A DNA stretch of 64,000 bases from Clostridium rectalis (GTDB lineage Bacteria > Bacillota > Clostridia > Clostridiales > Clostridiaceae): the NCBI RefSeq assembly GCF_900626095.1, contig NZ_UYZZ01000012.1, forward strand, positions 1 to 64,000, given 5' to 3'. The translations under genes were made by a program, and so were the position numbers. Every line of letters begins with the position of its first letter. Positions within the stretch are counted from its first letter, which is position 1. Of the stretch, positions 53,762 to 64,000 are shown piece after piece. The notes under the pieces are model-generated. The model was given only the letters and a program-made list of their open reading frames with translations. It had not been told where the DNA came from and did no database searches.

Positions 53762-55432
53762 TTATTGTACTTTTATAGTATATGCATCTAATTTCTGATT
53801 CTCCATGTATCTATAAATTGGTATTTCATCGTTAATCTCTGCAGGAATAATATTAAACTTAACAAAACTATCCACTGCATCTGGCTCCAAAGTCATTGCA
53901 ATTATATTAGCATTTGGTTGATCCATGGAAAACACATAGCTTCCCTTATTAAACTTTATAAATTCTTTACTTATCTTTACAGTAACTGTATTTCTTAAAT
54001 GCCCCTCATAATAGTTTGTATCAATTACTTTGTTAGTAATTTTAAATGCTTCTACGGGTAACTCAACATCCTTACTTAATTTTTTTATACTAACCCCAGA
54101 ATATGATAATTTTTTAGCTACTTCATGGTAAGTTGGTGGTAATATATATGCATTAGGTCTCACTCTTTCAACTAAAGGTTTTTCTTTGGTTGAACTAAAC
54201 ACATCTACATCCAATTTAACTTTTTTACCTGTTTCTACGTCTATAATATCTAAGGTAGATTTTGGCATATTTACACTTTCACTAGTAATAACAATCTTAT
54301 CTAAAGGATCTACTTTTTTTCCTAACATAGTTATTTTCCTTCTAGCAGAATCTACAGTATCCTTAATAAACTTTGCGTTATCTGCTGTAGTTTTTATTAT
54401 ATTTTCAGAAGTAATAATATGACTCATAACTCTTCTTTCAAAATTTTCTTTTCCTATACCAATTCCTCTAGTCTCTACTAAAAATGAAATAGAAGGCTGC
54501 AAACCATAAGCATTTCTTCCTATTTTAGCATCAGTACCAGCCTCATAAATAGTAAACTTATTTCCATTTCTAGAGGTAGTGTAATACATATGACTTGTAT
54601 AATCTTGACTAGCTAAGTCCTTCTGTACATTATTTACAAATAAACTATCTGAAACACTTCTTACCTCCTTTGGTATATTTAAATTTTTTGCAGAAGATAT
54701 TAAAACATCATAAGCTGTTAATGATCCTTTTTTACCTACACTTTTAAAAGCAGAAAAAACTCCATATTCATGAGCATCTACCACAACTTCAGGCATAAAC
54801 TGATTAAAAGTTTTGTGTACTATTATAGTTTCTAAATTGTCAAACTTTAAATGGTCTCTATTTGAATCTAATTTATTAACCATTTTTCTATCGAAATAAT
54901 AAGCTCCGTCCCCATTAAATCTTGGTAAAATTACTACTGAAACATTATCTAAAACCTTTTCACCAAACTTACCTGTCCCTAAATTTCTAGCAACTGCTAA
55001 CATAGCTTCTCCTCCTGCAGGTTCATTCCCATGTATTTGCCCCTGAAGCCATACTACAGGCTTGTTTAATTTTAAAACATCTGCTGCTTTAGCATAGGAA
55101 GGTTTACTAAATATTAAAATTGGAATAGGTCTACCCTCTTGACTATATCCTATTATAGACACTTTCATATACTTACTATCTCTTTGCAATCCATAAATAA
55201 ACTCCATCATTTCCTCATGAGAAGTAAAATCCTCTTTCCCCTCAGTAAAAGCTGGTGTACAAATAGGATTTTTAGGTTTTGGAAAGTAATTTTGTATTAT
55301 TTTTTCACTCTGTTTATAATAAGAACCTGGTGCATAAGGCGCAGCTAAAACATGTGAAAAAGCTGATGTTATTAATACCAAAGATAAAATTATACTAGTG
55401 GAAACTTGCTTAAAGGTTTTTTTACTTTTCAT
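53762..55432 (-). CDS. Secreted M14 family zinc metallocarboxypeptidase-like protein
   Basis: Starts at ATG 55432 after AAAGGGGGATAT. The longer frame upstream lacks an RBS. A signal peptide ends near HVLAAPY. The M14 domain (about 55-340) shows the zinc site WLQGQIHGNEPAGGE (H-x-x-E) and VVDAHEYG (third ligand His), substrate-binding PRFNGDGAYYFDR...NRDHL and a catalytic Glu in VETRGIGIG. A beta-rich C-terminal region of about 190 residues follows. It is likely to trim peptides or peptidoglycan stems outside the cell. GGGGACGGAGCT at 54900 falls in the conserved GDGA and may be coincidence. Confidence 0.9.
   Translation of the reverse strand: MKSKKTFKQVSTSIILSLVLITSAFSHVLAAPYAPGSYYKQSEKIIQNYFPKPKNPICTPAFTEGKEDFTSHEEMMEFIYGLQRDSKYMKVSIIGYSQEGRPIPILIFSKPSYAKAADVLKLNKPVVWLQGQIHGNEPAGGEAMLAVARNLGTGKFGEKVLDNVSVVILPRFNGDGAYYFDRKMVNKLDSNRDHLKFDNLETIIVHKTFNQFMPEVVVDAHEYGVFSAFKSVGKKGSLTAYDVLISSAKNLNIPKEVRSVSDSLFVNNVQKDLASQDYTSHMYYTTSRNGNKFTIYEAGTDAKIGRNAYGLQPSISFLVETRGIGIGKENFERRVMSHIITSENIIKTTADNAKFIKDTVDSARRKITMLGKKVDPLDKIVITSESVNMPKSTLDIIDVETGKKVKLDVDVFSSTKEKPLVERVRPNAYILPPTYHEVAKKLSYSGVSIKKLSKDVELPVEAFKITNKVIDTNYYEGHLRNTVTVKISKEFIKFNKGSYVFSMDQPNANIIAMTLEPDAVDSFVKFNIIPAEINDEIPIYRYMENQKLDAYTIKVQ
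54900..54913 (-). repeat. REP-like match in M14 gene (possibly coincidental)
   Basis: TGGGGACGGAGCTA in gene sense, reading GDGAY. The family normally has N-x-DG at this position, so the match may come from ordinary codons. Confidence 0.35.
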
Positions 55433-55564
55433 ATATATCCCCCTTTTATACAGTGGTATTTGTAAGTTTTTTACAAATATCCTTATTATAATTTTATCCT
55501 CACTTCTATTTATTGTCAATTCAACTTTACTGATTAATAAAATTTTCCTATAATATTAAAAATT

Positions 55565-55580
55565 TAAGCTCTGCCCCTTA
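55565..55580 (-). repeat. REP-like motif copy
   Basis: Minus-strand TAAGGGGCAGAGCTTA, one change in the core (GGGGC). Same orientation as the copy 45 bases to the right. Confidence 0.75.
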
Positions 55581-55609
55581 AAAATACTTTGAATATATAC
55601 ACTAAAATA

Positions 55610-55625
55610 GAAGCTCTGTCCCTTA
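55610..55625 (-). repeat. REP-like motif copy (rightmost clear copy)
   Basis: Minus-strand TAAGGGACAGAGCTTC. It is the last good copy in the window, next to the ABC-F gene terminator. Confidence 0.88.
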
Positions 55626-55627
55626 AT

Positions 55628-55677
55628 CATATAAAAAAAAATAGAACTAAAATTAAAAATTTTAGTTCTATTTTATA
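55628..55677 (-). terminator. Terminator of ABC-F gene
   Basis: AAAATAGAACTAAAATT pairs with AATTTTAGTTCTATTTT, a 17-base-pair stem. On the minus strand it runs into a T-tract. Confidence 0.9.
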
Positions 55678-55694
55678 AAATTTATACTTAAAAT

Positions 55695-57609
<1,915 letters not shown>

Positions 57610-59670
57610 TTAATACTTAAATTTTGATATTATTTCTTGCATATTCTCTGCTAGTTTTGCTAAAGATTCACTCTCACTTGCTAGCTCCGAAATTGAAGAA
57701 GTTTGTTCTTCTACTGCAGCTACTGCCTCCTCTGTACCTGCCGCATTTTGCTGTGAAATTGCAGATATATTTTCTATTAAAGATATAATTTCATCTTTTT
57801 TACCTTCCATTTCGTCACTAGATTTATTTAATGTTTCTAAAACATTTTGCATTTCATCAATTGCTACAGAAATTCCCTCAAACTTTTTATTTGTATCCTC
57901 AACACTTTTAGTCTGTTCCTTTGAAATGCCACTTACTACTTCCATTGTGTCAACTGCTTTCTCTGTTTGTGCTGCAAGCTCATTGATAATTAAAGCAATT
58001 TCATCTGTAAATGAATTAGATTGTTCCGCTAAATTCCTAATTTCATCTGCAACAACTGCAAATCCTTTCCCAGATTCCCCTGCTCTAGCTGCTTCAATAG
58101 CTGCATTCAAAGCTAAAAGATTAGTTTGAGAAGCAATGCTTTTGATCATTTCACTAGCCTTTTCAATTTGCTCTGCACTTTTATTGCTATCCATAATAAC
58201 TTTATGAACTTCTTTTGCTGCCCCTTCACTATCTATTGTCTTCTTAACTAGTTTCTCCAAAGTATTTATTCCTTCATTCTTTAAAAGCTCCACTTCTTCT
58301 ATGGCTCTATTTAAATTTTCCATAACACTCTGATTTTTTGAAATTAAATCTCCAAGCATATTTACGTTCATAGCACCACTTTCTGTTTGTCTTGCCTGTT
58401 CTTCTGCAGAATTTGATATTTCTTCTATGTTTTTTGAAATCTCATTTGCAGCTTCTGAAGTTTGCTCACTAGTACATGTTAATTCCTCAGAAGACTGAGC
58501 TACATGCTGTGCGCTCTCTGAAGTCTTCTTAGCAAATTCTCTTAAATTTACAGTAACATTTTCAAAGGCTTTAGAAAGCTCCCCAATTTCATCTTCCTTT
58601 TCCACAAGCTCCTTAGGTATATCCTCTGTAAAATCTAGTTTGGCCATTTTCATACCATATTTTTTAAGTCCAATAATTGGTTTTACTATAGCTTTTCCTA
58701 ATACAAAAATTAATATTCCTATAATAATGGCCCCCACTACAAAAGACATAATTAATAATTTTCTTACTGCATAAATATCCCTATTAAACTCACTTTGATC
58801 TATTACTGCTGCAACAGACCATCCATTAGCTGAAATAGGATAATATCCAACATGCTTTTTTGATCCTTTATAAGAATATTGTCCTGTACCCTCCTTTTGA
58901 GATCTCATATTTTTAAATATATTACTTAAACTATCATTTTCCCTTTCTATATTATTTTTAAGTATCATTTCCTTATCAGGATGATATACTAACTTTCCAC
59001 TTTTACTTAATAAAAATACAAAACCTGTTTCACCAATTTTATACTTATTCATTATTTTAGGTATCTCGTCTATAAATAAGTCTACAGCTACTACCCCCAA
59101 ACTGTTTCCTTTTTCATCATATACCATTTTTATAACACTAAGAACCATCTTACCTGTTACACTATCAATATATGGCTCTGTATAAAGTAACTGATCAGGT
59201 TCTAACTTTGAAACTTCATCATACCAAGGTTTATCTTTAATTTTCCAACTTATAGGGCTATCCCATTGATTATGTGACACTAAATAACTAGCATCTTTTA
59301 ATCCAATCCACACCATGGCAAGATTTTCATCTGTTTTTTGTATTGACTTTAAAGTTTCTACCACATCTTTATATTGTGGATGGGTTTTAACTTTATCTCT
59401 AGTTTTTACCCCTTTCATAAATTTTATAATATCTTGATTTGTAGTCATTTGTCTTACTAAAACTTCATTTTCTTTAAAAAACTCATTACTTTGATTAGAA
59501 GCCGCCTTTGCCTCTGTTAAAAGATGGCCATAACTCATTTTTGAAACGATTATTTTTGTTCTTAACTCTAAAAACAAACCCGAAAATAAAAACACCACTA
59601 AAACTGTTGTTAAAATATAAACCATCATTTTAACAAAAATACTTTTCCGAATAATTTTTTTCAATTTCAT
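57610..59670 (-). CDS. Methyl-accepting chemotaxis protein (Cache sensor)
   Basis: A 686-residue chemoreceptor from ATG 59670. The upstream ATG (59688) belongs to the GGAAGGGGG site. Membrane helices are at about 13-32 and 305-325. The external dCache-type domain includes [30 protein letters not shown] and [23 protein letters not shown] follows, then the signalling domain with tip [18 protein letters not shown]. The C-terminus is EIISKFKY, the short ending shared with other clostridial receptors. The ligand is unknown. It is monocistronic. Confidence 0.94.
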   Translation of the reverse strand: MKLKKIIRKSIFVKMMVYILTTVLVVFLFSGLFLELRTKIIVSKMSYGHLLTEAKAASNQSNEFFKENEVLVRQMTTNQDIIKFMKGVKTRDKVKTHPQYKDVVETLKSIQKTDENLAMVWIGLKDASYLVSHNQWDSPISWKIKDKPWYDEVSKLEPDQLLYTEPYIDSVTGKMVLSVIKMVYDEKGNSLGVVAVDLFIDEIPKIMNKYKIGETGFVFLLSKSGKLVYHPDKEMILKNNIERENDSLSNIFKNMRSQKEGTGQYSYKGSKKHVGYYPISANGWSVAAVIDQSEFNRDIYAVRKLLIMSFVVGAIIIGILIFVLGKAIVKPIIGLKKYGMKMAKLDFTEDIPKELVEKEDEIGELSKAFENVTVNLREFAKKTSESAQHVAQSSEELTCTSEQTSEAANEISKNIEEISNSAEEQARQTESGAMNVNMLGDLISKNQSVMENLNRAIEEVELLKNEGINTLEKLVKKTIDSEGAAKEVHKVIMDSNKSAEQIEKASEMIKSIASQTNLLALNAAIEAARAGESGKGFAVVADEIRNLAEQSNSFTDEIALIINELAAQTEKAVDTMEVVSGISKEQTKSVEDTNKKFEGISVAIDEMQNVLETLNKSSDEMEGKKDEIISLIENISAISQQNAAGTEEAVAAVEEQTSSISELASESESLAKLAENMQEIISKFKY

Positions 59671-60353
59671 TTTTGTTCCCCCTTCCATATTTCAAAACTA
59701 CTATTGTCCTTTTATGACATAATTTTGTATATTTATATTATATATTACAAAATATAATTTTTAAATAGTTATATTATAAAATTTTGTTAAAACTATTTAA
59801 ATTTTTCATTTAAAAAATATAATTTCATTAGTGGTAATTTATTTATTTATTTTTAATATTTAACTTAAGGAAGCTAAAATATTAGTTTATAATATTTAAC
59901 ATTAGATAATTTTTGCAGAAACTTTAAATATATATCTTTAAAATTATAATATTATTTACTTCTTACTTTTCTTTAATTTTTGCTCATAATTTATAACCAG
60001 TCTATTTTTGCTTGTATTAATTTCACTTTAAGCTTATAGTAAAAGAATTTAGCACTATTTTATTTTTAAAAATAAATAGTTTCATAAATATTTAAATGAT
60101 ACATCCCTAAATAAAAACCCTAAAATGAAAATTAAAAAATTGTGGCATCAGTGTATTTTTTACACTAATGCCACAACCTTTGATTTTTTCTTAACTTCTA
60201 TTACTAATAAAAAGAAATATTTTTTCATTGCCTCATAAATTTAAAAAATTGTTGTTTTTTATTATTCACCATATTTAAAACCTTCAACCAAATTTATGAT
60301 AAATTATAAATTTATAGTAACAAATATTCTTCATTCCTATACTTAGCATATTA
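59671..60353. other. Long intergenic region between two chemoreceptor genes
   Basis: Nearly 700 bases without a convincing gene. It contains the promoter of the chemoreceptor to its left, a strong isolated hairpin (60140-60176) and very AT-rich DNA. Small open frames on the minus strand at about 60180-60260 encode 15-22 residues without ribosome binding sites. A small RNA ending at the hairpin is possible but unproven. Confidence 0.45.
60140..60176 (-). terminator. Strong isolated hairpin (terminator-like)
   Basis: TTGTGGCAT and ATGCCACAA plus AGTGTA/TACACT give an almost perfect 16-base-pair stem. On the minus strand it is followed by TTTTTTAATTTT. It lies about 207 bases past the nearest upstream stop codon (60383), unusually far. 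Confidence 0.75.
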
Positions 60354-60377
60354 TTCAAACTAAAAAATTAGTTTGAA
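60354..60377 (-). terminator. Short hairpin after chemoreceptor gene
   Basis: TTCAAACTAA pairs exactly with TTAGTTTGAA around AAAA, 6 bases after the stop at 60383. No good T-tract follows on the minus strand, so read-through to 60140 is possible. Confidence 0.55.
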
Positions 60378-60382
60378 AACTA

Positions 60383-62098
60383 CTATTCAATCTTAAATTT
60401 TTTAACTAAATCGTCTAATTTAGAGGATATTTCGCTTTGTTTTTCTGCCACTTGTACTATTTTACCCATATTATTTGTTGTCTCATTTATACTAGTTAGT
60501 ATTTCAGTAGAGCTTTCATTGCTACTATTTAATGATTTTGATATATTTAAAATAACCTTAGATATTTCATCAATAGTAGCATTAATTTCTTCAGACATAG
60601 AAGCAATATTTTGAGACATGTCACTTAAAAATTTTGCATCCTTTTCGTAATTAACTCCTATTTCTAAAAATAAATCATAATCTTTTTTAACATTTGTATT
60701 AATAAAATCTATAACTTCTTTAGAATTATCAGATAAATTTTCAAAAGCATGCTCTACCTCTTCAATAACCTTTTGAATATTAGACACATTTGAGTTTGAT
60801 TGTTCTGCTAATTTTCTTATTTCATCTGCCACCACAGCAAAACCTTTTCCAGCCTCTCCAGCTCTTGCTGCCTCTATGGCTGCATTTAATGCTAAAAGAT
60901 TAGTTTGATCTGCTATATTTGCAATGGCATCTGCCATTATCTTAACTTCTTTAACCACTTTCCCATCTTCTATAGCTTCCAATATATTTTTCTCTTTTTC
61001 TTTACATAACTTATTAGTGTTTATTTTAGATACCTCACCAGACTTTTTAATCTCCACAGCCTTCTCTTTTATTTTAATAGACTCATTATTTCCATCCATA
61101 GATTTTTGGGATAATTCATTAACTGCTGCATTAACCTCCTCAATTGATGCTGTTATTTCCTCGGTAATGGCATTATTATCTGATATTTCATCTACAATCT
61201 TTTGGGTATATATATCTATATTTTTAATCTTCTTAGTTATATTCTCTATGCTGTTTAATAAAACTTCACTTTGAGTATTGCCTTCATTAGATTGCTTAAT
61301 TATATTATCTACTAAATTTTTAACTTTTTTCTCTGCCACATCTAATTCTCTTCCTAATTCACCTAATTCATCTTGAGAATTTAAATTGATTTCATAGGTT
61401 AAATCCCCTTCACCTATTGCTTTTGCAAATTTTAATCCTTCCTTTATAGAATTATCTATATATCTTGATATTAAGATAGACAATAAAACTGAAACAGCTA
61501 CACCTAAAACCATAACTCCTATCATTGTATTTATAATTTTATTGTATACTGCGTTATTTGCTTCATTATTATTTTGAGCCATTTTATCATTTAAAACTAT
61601 TAACTTATTCAATAAATTTAGCATTTCCTCTCTAGTTTTTTGAACTGTAGGAAAATATGCTTCTGTTTCTTTAAATTTAAGATTTTTCATTAAAATTATA
61701 GTATTATCCTGAGCTTTTCTATATTCAGAAAGCTTGTCTTTAAAATCAGTCCAAAGTGCTTTAGCCTCATTTGATAATGGATATTTTTCATAGTTATTAA
61801 TAAGCTGTACATTATCTTTTTTTATATCATTTAAACTTTCAATATTATTTTCTATTTCTACTTTGTCCCTAGAAAAAACCATACCCTGTAATTCGGATCT
61901 ACCATTTAAAATATTTTCTTTTATAATATGCAAATTATCTATACTTTTTAAATTATATGAATATATAGTATCCGTATTTCTATCGATAGTTTTTATACTA
62001 ATTATGCCCATAACACCAACTAACGCGATGATTATAAGCATGGATAAAAAAGATAACATTAATTTAGTTCGAATTTTCATATTACTAATAAATTTCAT
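60383..62098 (-). CDS. Methyl-accepting chemotaxis protein (4HB sensor)
   Basis: A 571-residue receptor from ATG 62098 (AGGAGATGATTTAT). Membrane helices are at about 13-33 and 190-210. The external domain between them is all helical (4HB_MCP type, with [18 protein letters not shown] and [18 protein letters not shown]). HAMP covers about 212-264. The signalling coiled coil is shorter than in the other two receptors but has the same tip, [18 protein letters not shown]. Ligand unknown. Monocistronic. Confidence 0.93.
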   Translation of the reverse strand: MKFISNMKIRTKLMLSFLSMLIIIALVGVMGIISIKTIDRNTDTIYSYNLKSIDNLHIIKENILNGRSELQGMVFSRDKVEIENNIESLNDIKKDNVQLINNYEKYPLSNEAKALWTDFKDKLSEYRKAQDNTIILMKNLKFKETEAYFPTVQKTREEMLNLLNKLIVLNDKMAQNNNEANNAVYNKIINTMIGVMVLGVAVSVLLSILISRYIDNSIKEGLKFAKAIGEGDLTYEINLNSQDELGELGRELDVAEKKVKNLVDNIIKQSNEGNTQSEVLLNSIENITKKIKNIDIYTQKIVDEISDNNAITEEITASIEEVNAAVNELSQKSMDGNNESIKIKEKAVEIKKSGEVSKINTNKLCKEKEKNILEAIEDGKVVKEVKIMADAIANIADQTNLLALNAAIEAARAGEAGKGFAVVADEIRKLAEQSNSNVSNIQKVIEEVEHAFENLSDNSKEVIDFINTNVKKDYDLFLEIGVNYEKDAKFLSDMSQNIASMSEEINATIDEISKVILNISKSLNSSNESSTEILTSINETTNNMGKIVQVAEKQSEISSKLDDLVKKFKIE

Positions 62099-62278
62099 AT
62101 AAATCATCTCCTACTTTCCTACTATATAATATTAAGAAAGTGGAAGCTGTGTTCTTATTTTTCACACTTTATAAAAAACTACCATAATTATTTTTATCTA
62201 AAATTTTAAAATAAAGCTGTACTATTATTTCTTTCATACTTAAATAGATTTATACACACTTTAAAAAATTCCAAAATA

Positions 62279-62312
62279 AAAAAGCCGCTAATTAACATAT
62301 TTAAAGCGACTT
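62279..62312 (-). terminator. Terminator after PIN gene
   Basis: AAGCCGCT and AGCGACTT form an imperfect stem with an A-tract on the left, which reads as T on the minus strand, 26 bases after the stop at 62338. Confidence 0.7.
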
Positions 62313-62337
62313 AAAATCCTAAACATAGTCTTTTAAT

Positions 62338-63024
62338 TTAATAATCCTTAGTATTTTTTTTATTCTTTAGATATAAATTAAGTTTTTTAATCTTTTCTTT
62401 AGCATTTATATTATTTTTACTACAAAATGAATTCATCCAAGCTTTTTCACTTTCTGTATAAGGATCAATCCAAAAACGTCTTATAAAGATTTTTAATTTT
62501 AAATTTAAATTCATATTTAGATTAGATACATCACATATATCTTTAAATTGCTTTTCAAGTTCTTCTTCTGTTATTAAATCTTCTAAATATCCTAGAAATA
62601 ATATCTCATAAAACGCAAAAGGTATAACATCAGAATCAGGTATTCTCATTAACATGTAATGAGGACCCTGTTCTTTAATATCATCAGTTACCAAACTTAT
62701 GCACCCTAAAACTTTTGCCATAGCTATAGCATAAACCTCTCCTAAATCTCCTCTTTCAAAAAGTATGCGTATATCTTCTACATGATGTTTAAACACATTA
62801 TACATCCCTATACTTTTTAAATAATCCTTTGTAATCAATTCTATCTTACCTGCTTGTACATCTTTATCAAATAAATCAATAACCTCTGAAGTAGCATGAT
62901 TTACCATTTCATGATTACGAATAAATTCATATACCTTCACTTTTTTAAACCTATTAAATAATATAGATTGATAATTAGCATTATAAAGATGGATAATAAC
63001 ATTTGTATCTAAAGATGCCTCCAT
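62338..63024 (-). CDS. PIN-like domain protein
   Basis: A 228-residue protein. Residues 1-125 look like a PIN nuclease fold: N-terminal SLDTNVIIHLYN (first acidic residue), then acidic residues in a DLGEVYAIAMAKVLGCISLVTDD block (the E and DD of the active site). The C-terminal 80 residues are basic and helical. PIN proteins are RNases and are common toxins, or chromosomal RNA-cleaving enzymes. The ATG overlaps the stop of the ImmA/IrrE gene (TAATG), so the two are translationally coupled. This suggests a toxin or effector controlled by the upstream metallopeptidase, which is inference. Confidence 0.78.
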   Translation of the reverse strand: MEASLDTNVIIHLYNANYQSILFNRFKKVKVYEFIRNHEMVNHATSEVIDLFDKDVQAGKIELITKDYLKSIGMYNVFKHHVEDIRILFERGDLGEVYAIAMAKVLGCISLVTDDIKEQGPHYMLMRIPDSDVIPFAFYEILFLGYLEDLITEEELEKQFKDICDVSNLNMNLNLKLKIFIRRFWIDPYTESEKAWMNSFCSKNNINAKEKIKKLNLYLKNKKNTKDY

Positions 63025-63833
63025 TAATCCATCCTCCCAATTAAATCATCTAAGCTTTCGTCCTCCTCAAGCTCATCCTCTGGTAGATTTTCTAAATCTT
63101 CAGCATTTAAATCTACATATTTTAATACCTTTTCTAGACTATTAACTGGTATCAATTTTTCAGTATAATTTGAAATAACCCACTCTAAATAATCAGCTGG
63201 TACTTTTTTCACCTCTGCTGGCTTACATAAATCAACATTTCCATTGATAGCGTTTAATAATCTTGAAATTTTTTTTTCTATTTTTTCTAACTTCAATTCA
63301 TTACCTACTGTATTATTAAATATTCTCAGTTCTTTTAACCTAATAATTGCCATATCATAACTAACATTAAACTCTGTTTGTATTCTAGCAATGTCTAAAC
63401 CACTCCACCTATTAATATCCTTATCATCTAATTCCAATCTAATAAATTTTTCAACCTTTTCTCTTGGCATTAGCAAACATGCTGCAAAATAATTTGCTTC
63501 AATCTCAAACTCATCTCTATCATTAAAGTCATCATCTTTAATGATTTTTAATCCTTGATCTTTCAAATGTAATTTTTGATGACCAATTTCATGAGCAATA
63601 GAAAAAATTTCTCTAGATAATATCAAGGATGAGTTTGAAAAAATTATTCTTTCTGTATCCTTTATTAATGCAAATCCTAAAAATGCATCACTTCCAATAG
63701 GATATCTTATAACCCTATATCCTATTTTCCCAGCAGCTTCAAATATATTCTGAAAACCATACCCTGTCATACTGCACTCATCTCTAACACTATCAGCTAT
63801 TTTTTCAATGGCAAGTTTTCTTATTTTATTCAT
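63024..63833 (-). CDS. ImmA/IrrE family metallo-endopeptidase
   Basis: A 269-residue protein with the zinc-peptidase motif SIAHEIGHQKLHL (HExxH, about residue 90) and the downstream glutamate region EIEANYFAACLLMP, the COG2856 signature. Family members cleave repressors or antitoxins to switch on phage-like or stress genes. The C-terminal 80 residues are very acidic (ENLPEDELEEDESLDDLIGRMD). The start ATG 63833 overlaps the end of the gene upstream by 8 bases, and the stop overlaps the PIN gene, giving a tight three-gene operon. Confidence 0.88.
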   Translation of the reverse strand: MNKIRKLAIEKIADSVRDECSMTGYGFQNIFEAAGKIGYRVIRYPIGSDAFLGFALIKDTERIIFSNSSLILSREIFSIAHEIGHQKLHLKDQGLKIIKDDDFNDRDEFEIEANYFAACLLMPREKVEKFIRLELDDKDINRWSGLDIARIQTEFNVSYDMAIIRLKELRIFNNTVGNELKLEKIEKKISRLLNAINGNVDLCKPAEVKKVPADYLEWVISNYTEKLIPVNSLEKVLKYVDLNAEDLENLPEDELEEDESLDDLIGRMD

Positions 63834-64000
63834 CCATATCTACCTGCCTTACACTTTTATATAGATTTCTATGAGCATAAAAAGTGTTAATCATTTCAAT
63901 TATATACTCAAATTTATCCTCACAAACATCACCATTAATTTTTCTAAACATAGTTTCTTTTTCTTCAATATTATTTACAGCAGAAGTTATTTCTTCAGCT
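63826..64000 (-). CDS. C-terminal part of an unidentified protein (partial, runs off the right edge)
   Basis: An open frame from the window edge to the TAA at 63826-63828, reading AEEITSAVNNIEEKE and ending SVRQVDMDE. Only 57 residues are visible. They are acidic and helical and are not recognised. Overlap with the ImmA/IrrE start shows it is the first visible gene of that operon. An XRE-type regulator is the usual partner in this position, but the visible part cannot confirm it. Confidence 0.7.
   Translation of the reverse strand, partial: AEEITSAVNNIEEKETMFRKINGDVCEDKFEYIIEMINTFYAHRNLYKSVRQVDMDE

Noticed and set aside
60177-60270. Small open frames of 15-22 residues on the minus strand after the third chemoreceptor
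   Set aside because: No ribosome binding sites, and they overlap a terminator hairpin.

Overview
The window is a low-GC, clostridial-type chromosome segment. It has very AT-rich intergenic DNA, strong AGGAGG-type ribosome binding sites, frequent GTG and TTG starts, MurT-GatD, ATP-dependent PEP carboxykinase, cell-wall-binding repeat (CWB2) surface proteins and many chemoreceptors. This points to Clostridium sensu stricto, perhaps near C. botulinum/C. sporogenes. The species is inference only. No phage, plasmid or CRISPR locus is seen.

Layout. 0-0.6 kb: 5' end of a minus-strand 16S rRNA gene and its promoter. 0.6-18.3 kb: housekeeping and envelope genes: the DUF969-DUF979-pcp operon, tRNA-Leu(UAA), a frameshifted hypothetical gene, iadA, DUF2809, uppP, a transglutaminase-like lipoprotein, pckA, a TPR membrane protein, capA-like, murT-gatD and an LTA-synthase-like sulfatase. 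18.3-35 kb: polysaccharide deacetylase, clpB behind a CtsR operator, two tandem HTH-TPR regulators, a small YtxH-like protein, RNase H, DUF1232, an extra FtsH convergent with a rhomboid protease, HD-GYP, Fur family, MntP/YtaF and a RAYT-type (REP-associated tyrosine) transposase. 35-51 kb: a surface-protein locus, all on the minus strand: SLAP-domain protein, two CWB2 proteins, two very large DUF5050/Ig-like secreted proteins, each followed by a small SbsA-Ig-like secreted protein, and VanZ. 51-64 kb: three chemoreceptors, an M14 peptidase, an ABC-F ATPase, and an ImmA/IrrE plus PIN gene pair at the edge.

The most striking signal is a dispersed short motif, consensus TAGGGAC(A/G)GAGCTTA. About 25 copies lie between 18.3 and 55.6 kb and no clear copy lies outside that span. 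The only RAYT gene in the window (34287-35231) sits near the middle. Copies occur singly, as a perfect inverted pair (29828-29870), as a four-copy array (27745-27870), in the clpB leader, directly after several stop codons, and inside coding sequences, where they read as peptides such as RDGASK or GQS. I interpret this as a REP-like family mobilised or maintained by the RAYT. That link is inference.

The second unusual item is the surface locus. A [large DUF5050/Ig protein + small SbsA-Ig protein] module occurs twice in tandem between two CWB2 genes, and the larger protein carries an internal duplication of about 1.07 kb. This suggests a modular, recently expanding cell-surface system.
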